From: Leclercia adecarboxylata
GTDB taxonomy: Bacteria; Pseudomonadota; Gammaproteobacteria; Enterobacterales; Enterobacteriaceae
NCBI RefSeq assembly: GCF_006171285.1
Contig: NZ_CP040889.1
Location: 1,488,001 to 1,552,000 of the forward strand
Reading direction: 5' to 3'
DNA length: 64,000 nucleotides
In this document: in pieces, positions 21,946-37,534 of the stretch
How the letters are laid out: every line of letters starts with the position of its first letter
Numbering within the stretch: the first letter of the stretch is position 1
The notes under the pieces: model-generated
The model's database searches: none
What the model saw: the letters and a program-made list of their open reading frames with translations, nothing else
What the model was told of the DNA's origin: nothing
Made by a program: the position numbers and the translations under genes

Positions 21946-21966
21946 AGCCCCCTTGATAAGGGGGCT
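21946..21966. terminator. Bidirectional terminator pmrB-like / obgE
   Basis: Stem AGCCCCCTT/AAGGGGGCT with a short loop, with an A run on the left (T on the minus strand). It sits between the convergent kinase and obgE genes. The minus-strand T run makes it strongest for obgE. Confidence 0.87.
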
Positions 21967-21976
21967 CATGACCGTC

Positions 21977-24132
<2,156 letters not shown>

Positions 24133-24175
24133 GCCCGTTTTCCCTACAGAAAAAATTACCGGGTTTCCAATGTAA

Positions 24176-24203
24176 AAAGCCCCGCAACAGGTTGCGGGGC
24201 TTT
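24176..24203 (-). terminator. Terminator after rpmA
   Basis: Long GC-rich stem AAAGCCCCGCAAC/GTTGCGGGGCTTT followed by a T run on the minus strand, 26 bases after rpmA. It probably limits transcription into yhbE-obgE. Confidence 0.9.
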
Positions 24204-24228
24204 AATCCGTTACCGGACCGAGAAAACC

Positions 24229-24486
<258 letters not shown>

Positions 24487-24505
24487 TTAAATCTCTCCTC
24501 AGGTC

Positions 24506-24871
<366 letters not shown>

Positions 24872-25073
24872 TCACAATAGGGCGCGAATATTACGCAAAA
24901 CGCGAGCCTTTGACAAGTGCTACAGTCAATACATGAAGAAAAAAAACACAACGCGTACGGTAACGTTTATCTGCCGCGTTTTTTCAGTACAATCAGCGCT
25001 ACTATTGATAAACCGAACCCTTCGTTAGCCCATTTGATATGTGGTAAACAGGACTACAAGCCCGGCTTTTGCG

Positions 25074-26045
25074 ATGAATTTAGAAAAAATCAATGAGTTA
25101 ACCGCGCAAGATATGGCGGGTGTGAATGCAGCAATCCTGGAACAGCTCGATTCTGACGTTTCCCTAATCAATCAGTTGGGCTATTACATCGTCAGCGGCG
25201 GGGGCAAACGCATCCGTCCGATGATCGCTGTGCTGGCCGCTCGCGCGGTCGGCTATCAGGACAATGCCCACGTCACGATCGCGGCGCTGATCGAATTTAT
25301 TCATACCGCCACGTTGCTGCATGATGACGTCGTCGATGAGTCCGACATGCGTCGTGGCAAGGCCACCGCCAACGCCGCGTTTGGTAATGCCGCCAGCGTG
25401 CTGGTAGGCGATTTTATCTATACGCGTGCCTTCCAGATGATGACCAGCCTGGGATCGTTGAAGATCCTTGAAGTGATGTCCAAAGCGGTGAACGTTATCG
25501 CGGAAGGCGAAGTTCTGCAGCTGATGAACGTCAACGATCCGGACATCACCGAAGAGAACTACATGCGGGTGATCTACAGCAAAACCGCGCGTCTGTTCGA
25601 GGCCGCTGCGCAGTGCTCCGGTATTCTTGCTGGCTGTACTGACGAGCAGGAACGCGGGCTGCAGGATTACGGGCGCTACCTTGGCACCGCCTTCCAGCTG
25701 ATTGACGATCTGCTCGACTACAGCGCCGATGGCGAGACGCTCGGCAAAAACGTTGGTGATGACCTCAACGAAGGTAAACCGACACTGCCGCTGCTACATG
25801 CCATGCGTAACGGCACCCCTGAGCAGGCAAAGCTCATCCGCGAAGCCATTGAGCAAGGAAACGGCCGGCACCTTCTGGAACCGGTACTGGAAGCAATGGC
25901 AACCTGTGGTTCTCTGGAGTGGACGCGCCAGCGTGCAGAGGAAGAGGCTGATAAAGCCATTGCCGCCCTCCAGGTTATTCCTGACAGTCCATGGCGAGAT
26001 GCCCTAATCGGCCTCGCGCATATCGCTGTTCAGCGCGATCGATAA
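25074..26045 (+). CDS. ispB: Octaprenyl diphosphate synthase
   Basis: Extends farnesyl diphosphate to the C40 side chain of ubiquinone-8 and menaquinone-8. The start at MNLEKINELTAQ gives 323 residues, as in E. coli; an ATG eleven codons earlier opens the frame but is not conserved. The first aspartate-rich motif is Asp84-Asp85-Val-Val-Asp88 and the second is IDDLLDY. The chain-length region just before the first motif has the small residues typical of long-chain synthases. Divergent from rplU. Confidence 0.98.
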   Translation: MNLEKINELTAQDMAGVNAAILEQLDSDVSLINQLGYYIVSGGGKRIRPMIAVLAARAVGYQDNAHVTIAALIEFIHTATLLHDDVVDESDMRRGKATANAAFGNAASVLVGDFIYTRAFQMMTSLGSLKILEVMSKAVNVIAEGEVLQLMNVNDPDITEENYMRVIYSKTARLFEAAAQCSGILAGCTDEQERGLQDYGRYLGTAFQLIDDLLDYSADGETLGKNVGDDLNEGKPTLPLLHAMRNGTPEQAKLIREAIEQGNGRHLLEPVLEAMATCGSLEWTRQRAEEEADKAIAALQVIPDSPWRDALIGLAHIAVQRDR

Positions 26046-26053
26046 TTACCCAT

Positions 26054-26082
26054 GAACTCTCTTTTACGTGAAAAGAGAGTTC
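26054..26082 (+). terminator. Long perfect hairpin after ispB
   Basis: Twelve perfect base pairs (GAACTCTCTTTT with AAAAGAGAGTTC) around a five-base loop, starting nine bases after the ispB stop. The bases that follow (TAATAAGTT) are not a T run, so it may protect the 3' end rather than terminate strongly. Confidence 0.65.
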
Positions 26083-26275
26083 TAATAAGTTCCAAATCTT
26101 ATTCCGGTAAATTGTTAAATAATTCGCTTACAGACCGCATGAATAAAGCCTTGGCAAAATCCGAATGTGGCTTCGTGTAATGCGAACTTTTTAGAACCGA
26201 TGTTCGAAGTAGGTATAGTAACACTGTCATTTAAGAGGAAATGACGTACTCATACCAGAACAGAGGGATTGCTGA

Positions 26276-26563
26276 ATGGATAAGAAATTTACCGACTGGC
26301 ACTCGGCTGACATTATCGCCGCGCTGCGTAAAAAGGGAACATCACTGGCTGCAGAATCCCGCCGAAATGGTCTTAGTTCTTCTACCCTGGCAAATGCGCT
26401 GACGCGTCCCTGGCCGAAGGGAGAACTGATCATTGCCACGGCGCTCGGCACCGACCCCTGGATCATCTGGCCATCGCGCTACCACGATCCGCTCACCCAC
26501 GAATTTGTCGACAGAACGCGCATGATGCGGCAGAAAAGAGAAGGCAAAGAGCGCCAGGAGTGA
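26276..26563 (+). CDS. sfsB: Nlp/Ner-type DNA-binding protein SfsB
   Basis: Small DNA-binding protein of the phage Ner/Nlp family; in E. coli extra copies increase maltose-gene expression in crp* strains. It has 95 residues (E. coli about 92). The helix-turn-helix spans about residues 14-55 (SLAAESRRNGLSSSTLANAL). GAGGG precedes the ATG at a suitable distance. It lies between ispB and murA and is convergent with murA. Confidence 0.93.
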   Translation: MDKKFTDWHSADIIAALRKKGTSLAAESRRNGLSSSTLANALTRPWPKGELIIATALGTDPWIIWPSRYHDPLTHEFVDRTRMMRQKREGKERQE

Positions 26564-26623
26564 CGCTCTGTTAGACGGGAATAGCAACCCCCCGGTCGAT
26601 ACGGCAGGGGGCTGCCAGGACGA

Positions 26624-27904
<1,281 letters not shown>

Positions 27905-27935
27905 TCAACCGTGCTGCGGGCAAACCACCCTCAGC

Positions 27936-28190
27936 TCAAAAACCGTTTAGTTTGCGATCGCGTGCCCACTCAGTTGGGGTAAACGCTTTGATCGACAGGG
28001 CATGGATACGATTATCCGCGATATATTCCATCAGCGGCGCATAGACAGCCTGCTGCTTCTTCACGCGGCTCATGCCGTCAAAAATCTCACCCACAGCAAT
28101 AACCTGAAAATGGCTGCCGTCGCCGGAGACGTGGGCTTCCTGAAGGGCGAGTGCGTTCATCAGCACTGTCTGGATTTCATGATTTTCCAT
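27936..28190 (-). CDS. ibaG: BolA-family protein IbaG
   Basis: Acid-stress protein of the BolA family that works with monothiol glutaredoxins in iron-sulfur handling. The start at [12 protein letters not shown] gives 84 residues. In E. coli a start five codons upstream is also annotated, but the equivalent codon here is not a good initiator. The conserved [16 protein letters not shown] and [13 protein letters not shown] segments include the ligand histidines. It precedes murA by 52 bases and is separated from mlaB by a terminator. Confidence 0.95.
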   Translation of the reverse strand: MENHEIQTVLMNALALQEAHVSGDGSHFQVIAVGEIFDGMSRVKKQQAVYAPLMEYIADNRIHALSIKAFTPTEWARDRKLNGF

Positions 28191-28262
28191 GGGTTCTATA
28201 TCATCTGGTAGTGAAAACAAGCCCAACATCTTAGAGCAAAGTGACGCGGTCTTAAACAAGCA

Positions 28263-28294
28263 AAAAGCCCCGACGATGAAACTGTCAGGGCTTT
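28263..28294 (-). terminator. mla operon terminator
   Basis: Eleven-base-pair stem AAAGCCCTGAC/GTCGGGGCTTT with a nine-base loop and a T run on the minus strand, 22 bases after mlaB. It ends the mlaFEDCB transcript before ibaG. Confidence 0.88.
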
Positions 28295-28316
28295 TGATAG
28301 TAACGTACTGAAAAAA

Positions 28317-28607
28317 TTAGCGAGGCAATACGTCTTCCGGCAGATTATAGAGCTGGGCCAGCGTGACGACGTTGTCGCTGACGCCCGAAAGCGTCACCTG
28401 TGCGCCCTGCCGCTTGCCCGTTGACACCAGGTGAACCAGCAGCGCCACACCCGCCGTATCCACGCGAGAGATACCGCTCAGGTCGATACGGGAAACACCC
28501 TTCATGGCATCTTCACGCGCATCCCAGAGAGGATTCAGATAATCCTGATCCAGCTCGCCTGAGAGGAGTAACGTCTCACCCTCACGGGTCCAGCTCAGCT
28601 GCGACAT
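28317..28607 (-). CDS. mlaB: Mla phospholipid transporter subunit MlaB (STAS)
   Basis: Cytoplasmic STAS-domain subunit that binds MlaF and is needed for assembly and activity of the MlaFEDB complex. It has 96 residues (E. coli 97). The STAS signature around VDTAGVALLVHLV carries the conserved Thr (Thr51). Last gene of the operon, one base from mlaC. Confidence 0.96.
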   Translation of the reverse strand: MSQLSWTREGETLLLSGELDQDYLNPLWDAREDAMKGVSRIDLSGISRVDTAGVALLVHLVSTGKRQGAQVTLSGVSDNVVTLAQLYNLPEDVLPR

Positions 28608-28608
28608 A

Positions 28609-29244
28609 TTACTTGTTCCCTTCCAGGGTAATTTTCTGACGTGCGATGCTGTTCAGCTGTGCAGTCAGACCATCGATACCCTTGGTACGCAGCAGATCGC
28701 TCCATTCGTTCTGCTTGGTGGTAATCATGCTGACGCCTTCTGCAATCATGTCGTAGGCCTGCCAGTTACCGGTCTGGGTGTTCTTACGCCACTGGAAATC
28801 CAGACGCACTGGCGGACGACCGTTCGGATCGACGATGGTCACACGGATAGGCAGGATAGTAGCGGAACCCAGCGGCTGTTCCGGCGCGATCTGATACGTC
28901 TGGCCGTGGTACATCGCCAGTGCCTGGCCGTAAGCCTGCTTCAGATATTCACGGAATGCAGTGAAATAGGCTTCACGCTGTGCTGGCGTGGCGTCTTTGT
29001 AGTAACGGCCCAGCACCAGTGCACCGGCATATTTCACCTGCACATACGGCAGCAGCTCCTGATCGACCACGTCACGCAGGTAATCGGGGTTGGAACGGAT
29101 CTTAGGCTGCTCGTTTTTGAGGCGATCGAAGGTTTTCTTTGCTGCCTCATTCATCTGTTGATAAGGATTGCTCTGATCGGCTGCGTTAGCTGCAGTCAGA
29201 GGGGCAATCATCAACATGGCAACCATTAACAGTCGTTTAATCAT
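28609..29244 (-). CDS. mlaC: Periplasmic phospholipid-binding protein MlaC
   Basis: Shuttles phospholipids between the outer-membrane MlaA complex and MlaFEDB. It has 211 residues, as in E. coli. The Sec signal peptide ([21 protein letters not shown]) is cut before the [10 protein letters not shown] segment. The Tol_Tol_Ttg2 fold follows with [17 protein letters not shown]. It is flanked by mlaD (three bases) and mlaB. Confidence 0.97.
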   Translation of the reverse strand: MIKRLLMVAMLMIAPLTAANAADQSNPYQQMNEAAKKTFDRLKNEQPKIRSNPDYLRDVVDQELLPYVQVKYAGALVLGRYYKDATPAQREAYFTAFREYLKQAYGQALAMYHGQTYQIAPEQPLGSATILPIRVTIVDPNGRPPVRLDFQWRKNTQTGNWQAYDMIAEGVSMITTKQNEWSDLLRTKGIDGLTAQLNSIARQKITLEGNK

Positions 29245-29247
29245 GAA

Positions 29248-29808
29248 TTACTTCTCCTGAGATGAATTCGTCGTGCCAACAGGCGGCGTAATGTCACTCT
29301 GCGCAGGGGTTTGCGCAGCCTGATTCTCGTCACCCCCTTTACTGTTACTGTTGTAAAGGAACTGACCAATCATATCTTCCAGCACCATGGCTGATTTTGT
29401 ATCCTGAATGACACCACCGTCTTTCAGGATAGTCGTTCCCAGCTCGGGATCTTCAAAACCGATGTTCAGGGCCAGATATTGTTCACCTAACAGGCCGGAT
29501 GTACGGATAGAAAGGGAGCTGGTATCCGGGATATGGTTGTAGCGCTCTTCGATATCCAGCGCGACGCGCGGCAGGTAGGTTTTCTCATCCAGCGTGATAT
29601 CGGCAACGCGCCCTACTACCACCCCGCCAATACGCACCGGTGAACGGCTCTTCAGGCCACCGATATTATCGAAAGTGGCATAAACGCGGTATGTCGGCTC
29701 GGTACGGATGGTCGTCACATCGGCCACTTTAAAACTTAAAAACAGCGCTGCCAGCAGTGCCAGCAACACAAATACGCCTACCCAAATTTCTACTTTTTTC
29801 GTTTGCAT
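29248..29808 (-). CDS. mlaD: Mla transporter MCE-domain subunit MlaD
   Basis: Hexameric MCE protein anchored in the inner membrane that forms the periplasmic pore of the MlaFEDB complex. The start MQTKKVEIWVG gives 186 residues (E. coli 183); an ATG five codons upstream overlaps mlaE and is less likely. One membrane helix (about 8-28) is followed by the MCE domain with GGLKSRSPVRIGGV and the hydrophobic C-terminal pore helix IGQFLYNSN. The tail after about 150 is variable. Confidence 0.96.
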   Translation of the reverse strand: MQTKKVEIWVGVFVLLALLAALFLSFKVADVTTIRTEPTYRVYATFDNIGGLKSRSPVRIGGVVVGRVADITLDEKTYLPRVALDIEERYNHIPDTSSLSIRTSGLLGEQYLALNIGFEDPELGTTILKDGGVIQDTKSAMVLEDMIGQFLYNSNSKGGDENQAAQTPAQSDITPPVGTTNSSQEK

Positions 29809-29812
29809 GAAC

Positions 29813-31415
<1,603 letters not shown>

Positions 31416-31645
31416 GTACATTTCCTTTCTGTTGCCGGTTCAGGATCGGCTTGATGCCTGATTTCGCCGCAAACCCAACATTTTTACAGAATATTACCTC
31501 TGGGGGTAAGCGAAAGCTGGCATTTGTTTTACTTTTACAGCGCATAAAGTCAAAATTAGGAATTCGTTACGCCCACAGACAGTATGCAGCGGCAGAGATT
31601 TTTTTCTCGGTGGACCGGCGAGTATACCTGAAGAAAGGACTTTTG

Positions 31646-32623
31646 ATGCTTCTTGCAACGGCACTGTTAATAATTGGTTTACTTTTGGTGGTCTACAGTG
31701 CCGACCGTCTGGTGTTCTCCGCATCAATACTCTGTCGTTTATTGGGCGTTCCCCCGCTAATTATAGGGATGACAGTGGTCAGCGTCGGCACCTCCCTGCC
31801 GGAGATCATTGTCTCTGCCGCCGCCTCGATGCACGATCAGGTCGATCTTGCCGTGGGAACGGCTATTGGCTCCAATATCGTCAACATTTTGCTCATCCTG
31901 GGCCTTGCTGCGCTACTGCATCCATTTCGCGTGCATTCTGATGTTCTGCGGCGTGAATTGCCGCTAATGTTAATTGTCAGCCTGCTGGCGGGTTACGTGT
32001 TATATGACGGGCAGTTAACCTTTAGCGACGGCATTTTCTTGCTGGCGCTGGCGGTCATCTGGCTGTTGTATATCGTCAAGCTTGCCCGAGCGGCAGAAAA
32101 GCAAGGCAGTGACACCTTAACCCGTGAACAGGTAGCAGAGTTGCCGCGTGAGGGAAATTTACCCGTCGCGCTGCTCTGGCTGGGCGTGGCATTAATCATC
32201 ATGCCCATGGCGACGCAGATGATTGTTGATAACGCCACGGTGCTGGCCAACTATTTCGCCATGAGCGAATTGACTATCGGCCTGACGGTGATTGCCATTG
32301 GCACCAGTCTCCCCGAACTCGCGACGGCTATCGCCGGGGCGCGTAAGGGCGAGGACGACATGGCGATTGGCAATATCATCGGCGCCAATATTTTCAATAT
32401 TGCCATTGTGCTTGGCCTGCCTGCCCTGATTGCCCCTGGCGCGTTCAATCCGCTCGCGTTCAGCCGAGACTACGGGGTAATGGTGGTCGTCAGCGCAATC
32501 TTCGCCCTGCTCTGCTGGCGGCGAAAAAGGCAGATTGGTCAGGGTGCTGGCGCGCTGCTGACGGTGGGATTTGTCGTATGGATGGCGATGCTGTACTGGC
32601 TCTCGCCGCTTCTCTCTGGGTAA
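31646..32623 (+). CDS. yrbG: Calcium/sodium antiporter-family protein YrbG
   Basis: Inner-membrane protein of the Ca2+:cation antiporter family with 325 residues, as in E. coli. Ten helices form two inverted repeats. Each repeat has the ion-binding alpha motif: GTSLPEIIVS with GSNIVNILLILG, and GTSLPELATA with GANIFNIAIVLG. The ATG follows AAAGGA. It is the first plus-strand gene of the LPS export cluster and lies 13 bases ahead of kdsD. Its transported ion is not established. Confidence 0.95.
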   Translation: MLLATALLIIGLLLVVYSADRLVFSASILCRLLGVPPLIIGMTVVSVGTSLPEIIVSAAASMHDQVDLAVGTAIGSNIVNILLILGLAALLHPFRVHSDVLRRELPLMLIVSLLAGYVLYDGQLTFSDGIFLLALAVIWLLYIVKLARAAEKQGSDTLTREQVAELPREGNLPVALLWLGVALIIMPMATQMIVDNATVLANYFAMSELTIGLTVIAIGTSLPELATAIAGARKGEDDMAIGNIIGANIFNIAIVLGLPALIAPGAFNPLAFSRDYGVMVVVSAIFALLCWRRKRQIGQGAGALLTVGFVVWMAMLYWLSPLLSG

Positions 32624-32636
32624 ACGGAAACGCATT

Positions 32637-33623
32637 ATGTCGCAAATAGAATTGCAGCCGGGTTTTGACTTTCAGAAAGCAGGAAAACAGGTTCTGGAGA
32701 TTGAACGTGAAGGTCTGGCGCAGTTAGATCAATATATCAATCATGACTTTAGCCTTGCGTGTGAGAAACTTTTCCACTGCACCGGTAAAGTCGTGGTGAT
32801 GGGGATGGGCAAATCCGGCCACATTGGCCGTAAAATGGCCGCTACCTTCGCCAGTACCGGTACGACCGCGTTTTTCGTTCACCCTGGCGAAGCGGCGCAC
32901 GGCGATCTGGGCATGGTTTCATCCCAGGATATCGTCATTGCGTTATCCAACTCGGGCGAATCGAATGAGATCCTGGCGCTGATCCCGGTGCTAAAGCGCC
33001 TGCAGGTTCCGCTTATCTGCATCACCAGCCGCCCCGAGAGCAGCATGGCGCGCGCCGCGGATATTCACCTGTGCGTCAAAGTGCCAAAAGAAGCCTGCCC
33101 CCTGGGGCTGGCGCCGACCTCCAGCACCACTGCCGCGCTGGTCATGGGTGATGCGCTGGCCGTCGCCCTGCTTGAAGCGCGCGGCTTTACCGCTGAAGAT
33201 TTCGCCCTCTCCCACCCCGGCGGTGCGCTGGGGCGTAAGTTGCTGCTGCGCGTGAATGACATCATGCATACTGGCGATGAAATCCCACACGTCAGTAAAG
33301 ATGCCTCCCTGCGCGATGCGCTGCTGGAAATTACCCGCAAAAACCTGGGCATGACCGTCATCTGCAATGACCAGTGGAAGATTGACGGGATCTTCACCGA
33401 CGGGGATTTGCGTCGGGTATTTGATATGGGCGTGGATGTCCGCAAGCTGGGTATCGCCGATGTCATGACCACAGGCGGCATTCGGGTGCGTTCCGGCACG
33501 CTTGCCGTCGAAGTGCTGAACCTGATGCAGTCCCGCCATATCACCTCCGTTATGGTTGCAGATGGCGACCAGTTGCTGGGTGTGGTACATATGCATGATC
33601 TTCTGCGCGCTGGCGTAGTGTAA
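32637..33623 (+). CDS. kdsD: D-arabinose 5-phosphate isomerase
   Basis: Converts ribulose 5-phosphate to arabinose 5-phosphate, first step of Kdo synthesis for LPS. The start at MSQIELQPGF gives 328 residues, as in E. coli. An SIS domain (about 40-180, GMGKSGHIGRKMAA) is followed by two CBS domains (from about 205). A longer open frame begins inside yrbG and was not used. Confidence 0.97.
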   Translation: MSQIELQPGFDFQKAGKQVLEIEREGLAQLDQYINHDFSLACEKLFHCTGKVVVMGMGKSGHIGRKMAATFASTGTTAFFVHPGEAAHGDLGMVSSQDIVIALSNSGESNEILALIPVLKRLQVPLICITSRPESSMARAADIHLCVKVPKEACPLGLAPTSSTTAALVMGDALAVALLEARGFTAEDFALSHPGGALGRKLLLRVNDIMHTGDEIPHVSKDASLRDALLEITRKNLGMTVICNDQWKIDGIFTDGDLRRVFDMGVDVRKLGIADVMTTGGIRVRSGTLAVEVLNLMQSRHITSVMVADGDQLLGVVHMHDLLRAGVV

Positions 33624-33637
33624 TGAAGGATAAGACA

Positions 33638-34204
33638 ATGATTAATACGGGTGCTTCCCTTGCAACCTGTTATGGCCCGGTAAGTGCGCAAATGATGTCG
33701 CAAGCTGAAAAGATTCGCCTGCTGATCCTGGATGTGGATGGCGTGCTCTCTGATGGTCTGGTTTATATGGGCAATGATGGCGAAGAGCTGAAAGCGTTCA
33801 ACGTACGTGATGGCTACGGCATTCGCTGTGCCCTGACGTCTGGCATAGAAGTTGCCATCATTACCGGACGTAAGGCTAAACTGGTAGAAGATCGGTGCGA
33901 AACGCTGGGCATTACACATCTCTATCAGGGGCAATCCGATAAGATGGTCGCTTTCAGGGACTTACTTGGTAAACTTGCCATTGCGCCGGAAAATATCGCC
34001 TATGTCGGAGACGATCTTATTGACTGGCCAGTAATGGCAGAAGTGGGACTCAGCATCGCCGTGGCCGATGCCCATCCGCTTTTGATCCCGCGCGCTGACT
34101 ATGTCACCCGTATCAACGGTGGCCGTGGCGCAGTACGAGAAGTCTGCGACCTGTTGCTGCTGGCGCAAGGTAAGCTTGATGAGGCCAAAGGGCAATCGAT
34201 ATGA
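33638..34204 (+). CDS. kdsC: Kdo-8-phosphate phosphatase
   Basis: HAD-family phosphatase that releases Kdo from Kdo-8-phosphate. The start MINTGASLATC is preceded by AAGGA at seven bases and gives 188 residues, the E. coli length; an ATG five codons upstream lacks a site. Nucleophile and acid are Asp32 and Asp34 in LDVDGVLSDG; the later motif is GDDLIDWPVM. The stop overlaps the lptC start by four bases. Confidence 0.97.
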   Translation: MINTGASLATCYGPVSAQMMSQAEKIRLLILDVDGVLSDGLVYMGNDGEELKAFNVRDGYGIRCALTSGIEVAIITGRKAKLVEDRCETLGITHLYQGQSDKMVAFRDLLGKLAIAPENIAYVGDDLIDWPVMAEVGLSIAVADAHPLLIPRADYVTRINGGRGAVREVCDLLLLAQGKLDEAKGQSI

Positions 34205-34776
34205 GTAAAACCAGACGTTGGGTTATTATTCTGCTAACGCTTGTTGCACTGGTACTGATTGGCGTGAATCTCGCTGACCGGGACGACGAACAAGCGCCGA
34301 CGGTCAACACGAACGATCCGACGTATAAAAGCGATCACAGCGATACCGTCGTTTACAGCCCCGAAGGGGCGCTGAATTACCGCCTTATCGCTCAGCACGT
34401 TGAGTATTTTTCCGAACAGGGCGTCTCGTGGTTTACCCAACCGGTGATGACCACGTTTGATACCAATAAGATCCCGACGTGGTCGATTAAATCAGACCGG
34501 GCAAAACTGACGAATGACCGTATGCTTTATCTGTATGGTCATGTTGAAGTGAATGCGCTGACCGCCGATTCGCAGCTGCGCAAAATCACAACCGATAACG
34601 CACAGATAAACCTTGTGACGCAGGATGTAACCTCGCAGGATCTGGTTACGTTATACGGCACAACATTTAATTCCAGCGGTCTGAGAATGCGCGGGAACTT
34701 ACGCAGCAAGAACGCAGAGCTGATTGAAAAGGTTAGAACCTCCTATGAAATTCCAAGCAAACAAACTCAGCCTTAA
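34201..34776 (+). CDS. lptC: LPS export protein LptC
   Basis: Bitopic inner-membrane protein that takes LPS from LptB2FG and passes it to LptA. It has 191 residues, as in E. coli: one membrane helix (about 7-25) and a periplasmic beta-jellyroll. It overlaps kdsC by four bases at its start and lptA by 32 bases at its end. Confidence 0.97.
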   Translation: MSKTRRWVIILLTLVALVLIGVNLADRDDEQAPTVNTNDPTYKSDHSDTVVYSPEGALNYRLIAQHVEYFSEQGVSWFTQPVMTTFDTNKIPTWSIKSDRAKLTNDRMLYLYGHVEVNALTADSQLRKITTDNAQINLVTQDVTSQDLVTLYGTTFNSSGLRMRGNLRSKNAELIEKVRTSYEIPSKQTQP

Positions 34777-35299
34777 TAGTGTTATAGCCGGCGCGCTGCT
34801 GGCCCTCAGCCTTCCTGCGCTTGCTGTGACGGGTGATACCGAGCAGCCGATCCATATCGAATCTGACACGCAATCACTCGATATGCAGGGCAACGTGGTG
34901 ACCTTTACCGGCAATGTGGTCGTGACTCAGGGCACCATCAAAATCAACGCCGATAAAGTCGTGGTGACGCGTCCTGGCGGTGAGGACGGAAAAGAGATTA
35001 TCGATGGCTACGGCAACCCGGCCACCTTCTACCAGATGCAGGATAACGGTAAGCCGGTGAAAGGCCACGCTTCCCAGATGCACTACGAGCTGGCGAAAGA
35101 TTTTGTGATTCTTACCGGTAATGCGTACCTGGAGCAGCTCGACAGCAACATCACGGGCGACAAGATCACTTACCTGGTTAAAGAACAAAAAATGCAGGCC
35201 TTCAGTGAAAAAGGCAAACGCGTGACTACCGTACTGGTTCCATCGCAGCTGCAGGACAAAAACAGCACTCAGGCCCCGGCACAGAAAAAGAGTAACTAA
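34745..35299 (+). CDS. lptA: LPS export periplasmic bridge protein LptA
   Basis: Forms the periplasmic bridge that carries LPS to LptD. The start at MKFQANKLSLN, 32 bases inside lptC, gives 184 residues (E. coli 185). The signal peptide is cut after PALA at residue 27. The OstA-type beta repeats (GNVVTFTGNVVVTQGT) follow. An ATG seven codons upstream is also in frame but not conserved. Confidence 0.96.
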   Translation: MKFQANKLSLNSVIAGALLALSLPALAVTGDTEQPIHIESDTQSLDMQGNVVTFTGNVVVTQGTIKINADKVVVTRPGGEDGKEIIDGYGNPATFYQMQDNGKPVKGHASQMHYELAKDFVILTGNAYLEQLDSNITGDKITYLVKEQKMQAFSEKGKRVTTVLVPSQLQDKNSTQAPAQKKSN

Positions 35300-35305
35300 T
35301 TCGTT

Positions 35306-36031
35306 ATGGCAACATTAACTGCAAAGAATCTCGCCAAAGCCTATAAGGGCCGCCGCGTAGTGGAAGATGTCAGTTTGACCGTTAACTCCGGCGAGATTGT
35401 CGGCCTGTTGGGTCCTAACGGTGCGGGTAAAACCACCACGTTTTACATGGTTGTGGGCATTGTGCCGCGCGATGCGGGTAACATCATCATTGATGATGAA
35501 GATATCAGCCTGCTGCCCCTGCACGCGCGTGCGCGTCGCGGCATCGGCTATCTGCCGCAGGAAGCCTCGATTTTTCGCCGTCTGAGCGTTTACGACAACC
35601 TGATGGCCGTACTGCAGATCCGCGATGATTTGACCTCTGAGCAGCGTCAGGATCGCGCCAACGAGCTGATGGAAGAGTTCCATATTGAGCACCTGCGCGA
35701 CAGCCTGGGTCAGGCGCTTTCCGGTGGTGAACGCCGCCGTGTGGAAATTGCCCGCGCGCTGGCAGCCAATCCGAAATTTATTCTGCTCGATGAACCTTTT
35801 GCCGGTGTAGACCCGATTTCGGTTATTGATATCAAACGTATTATTGAGCATCTGCGGGACAGTGGTCTTGGCGTTCTTATCACCGACCACAACGTGCGCG
35901 AAACGCTGGCGGTGTGTGAGCGTGCTTATATCGTCAGCCAGGGCCATCTTATCGCCCACGGTACCCCGCAGCAGATCCTCGAAGACGATCATGTTAAGCG
36001 CGTGTACCTTGGGGAAGACTTCAGACTCTGA
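35306..36031 (+). CDS. lptB: LPS export ATPase LptB
   Basis: ATPase dimer that powers LptB2FG. It has 241 residues, as in E. coli. Walker [10 protein letters not shown], signature [14 protein letters not shown], Walker [13 protein letters not shown] and switch histidine ITDHN are intact. Its membrane partners LptF and LptG are encoded in the relocated block 7.6 kb downstream in this genome. It is followed by rpoN after 47 bases. Confidence 0.98.
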   Translation: MATLTAKNLAKAYKGRRVVEDVSLTVNSGEIVGLLGPNGAGKTTTFYMVVGIVPRDAGNIIIDDEDISLLPLHARARRGIGYLPQEASIFRRLSVYDNLMAVLQIRDDLTSEQRQDRANELMEEFHIEHLRDSLGQALSGGERRRVEIARALAANPKFILLDEPFAGVDPISVIDIKRIIEHLRDSGLGVLITDHNVRETLAVCERAYIVSQGHLIAHGTPQQILEDDHVKRVYLGEDFRL

Positions 36032-36078
36032 TAGGGTAGAAGCTAAGTCTCGCGTAAACGGAGAAAAATGCTCTGAAC

Positions 36079-37512
36079 ATGAAGCAAGGTTTGCAATTAA
36101 GGCTCAGCCAACAGCTGGCCATGACGCCGCAGTTACAACAGGCCATTCGTCTGTTGCAGCTGTCGACGCTGGAACTTCAGCAGGAGCTCCAGCAAGCGCT
36201 GGACAGTAACCCCCTCCTCGAGCAAACCGATCTTCACGACGAGGTAGAAACTCAGCAAACCCAGGATAACGAAACCCTCGACACGGTTGATGCGTTAGAG
36301 CAGAAAGAGATGCCTGACGAACTCCCGCTCGATGCCAGCTGGGATGAGATCTACACCGCCGGAACCCCATCCGGCACGCGGGCAGACTATCAGGATGACG
36401 AGTTACCGGTGTATCAGGGTGAAACCACCCAGTCGCTGCAGGATTACCTGATGTGGCAGGTGGAGCTGACGCCGTTTTCCGATACCGATCGTGCCATCGC
36501 CACCTCCATTGTGGATGCCGTCGATGAGACCGGCTATTTGACCGTGTCGCTGGACGATATCCTGGAGAGCATCGGCGACGATGATATTGAGATTGAAGAG
36601 GTCGAAGCGGTTCTGAAACGCGTGCAGCGTTTTGACCCGATCGGCGTCGCCGCGCGCGATTTGCGCGATTGTCTGCTGATTCAGCTTTCGCAGTTTGTGA
36701 AAGAGACCCCGTGGCTGGAAGAGGCCCGGCTTATCATCAGCGAACATCTGGATCTGCTGGCCAACCACGACTTCCGTTCACTGATGCGTGTGACGCGACT
36801 GAAAGAAGAGGTGCTGAAAGAAGCGGTCAATCTGATTCAGTCGCTGGATCCGCGCCCGGGGCAGTCCATCCAGACCAGCGAGCCCGAGTATGTCATTCCT
36901 GATGTGCTGGTGCGTAAGCATAACGGTCTGTGGACCGTGGAGCTGAATTCCGACAGCATCCCCCGCCTGCAAATTAATCAGCAGTACGCCTCAATGTGCA
37001 CCAGCTCCCGCAACGACTCGGATAACCAGTTTATCCGCAGCAATCTGCAGGAGGCACGCTGGCTGATCAAAAGCCTGGAGAGCCGCAATGATACCCTGCT
37101 GCGCGTCAGCCGCTGCATCGTCGAGCAGCAGCAGGCGTTTTTTGAGCAGGGTGAAGAGTTTATGAAGCCGATGGTGCTGGCCGATATTGCCCAGGCCGTC
37201 GAGATGCACGAATCGACAATTTCACGCGTGACGACGCAGAAGTATCTTCACAGCCCGCGCGGTATTTTTGAGCTTAAGTATTTTTTCTCCAGCCATGTCA
37301 ACACCGAAGGCGGCGGCGAAGCCTCGTCGACGGCGATCCGGGCGCTGGTGAAAAAGTTAATCGCCGCGGAAAACCCCGCGAAACCACTGAGTGACAGTAA
37401 GTTGACCACCATGCTGTCCGAACAAGGTATCATGGTGGCACGCCGCACTGTTGCGAAGTATCGAGAGTCTTTATCCATTCCGCCGTCAAACCAGCGTAAA
37501 CAACTGGTCTGA
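36079..37512 (+). CDS. rpoN: RNA polymerase sigma-54 factor
   Basis: Alternative sigma factor for nitrogen-regulated and other enhancer-dependent promoters. It has 477 residues, as in E. coli. The glutamine- and leucine-rich activator-interacting region covers residues 1-50, an acidic linker 50-110, then the core-binding domain, the helix-turn-helix (ISRVTTQKY) and the RpoN box [10 protein letters not shown] near the C-terminus. It starts the rpoN-hpf-ptsN-rapZ-npr cluster. Confidence 0.98.
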   Translation: MKQGLQLRLSQQLAMTPQLQQAIRLLQLSTLELQQELQQALDSNPLLEQTDLHDEVETQQTQDNETLDTVDALEQKEMPDELPLDASWDEIYTAGTPSGTRADYQDDELPVYQGETTQSLQDYLMWQVELTPFSDTDRAIATSIVDAVDETGYLTVSLDDILESIGDDDIEIEEVEAVLKRVQRFDPIGVAARDLRDCLLIQLSQFVKETPWLEEARLIISEHLDLLANHDFRSLMRVTRLKEEVLKEAVNLIQSLDPRPGQSIQTSEPEYVIPDVLVRKHNGLWTVELNSDSIPRLQINQQYASMCTSSRNDSDNQFIRSNLQEARWLIKSLESRNDTLLRVSRCIVEQQQAFFEQGEEFMKPMVLADIAQAVEMHESTISRVTTQKYLHSPRGIFELKYFFSSHVNTEGGGEASSTAIRALVKKLIAAENPAKPLSDSKLTTMLSEQGIMVARRTVAKYRESLSIPPSNQRKQLV

Positions 37513-37534
37513 CACAACCGATAAGGAAGACACT

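Noticed and set aside
26241..26414. Small overlapping frame ahead of sfsB (MTYSYQNRGIAEW...)
   Set aside because: AAGAGG lies only two bases before its ATG, too close for good initiation, and the frame overlaps sfsB in another phase.
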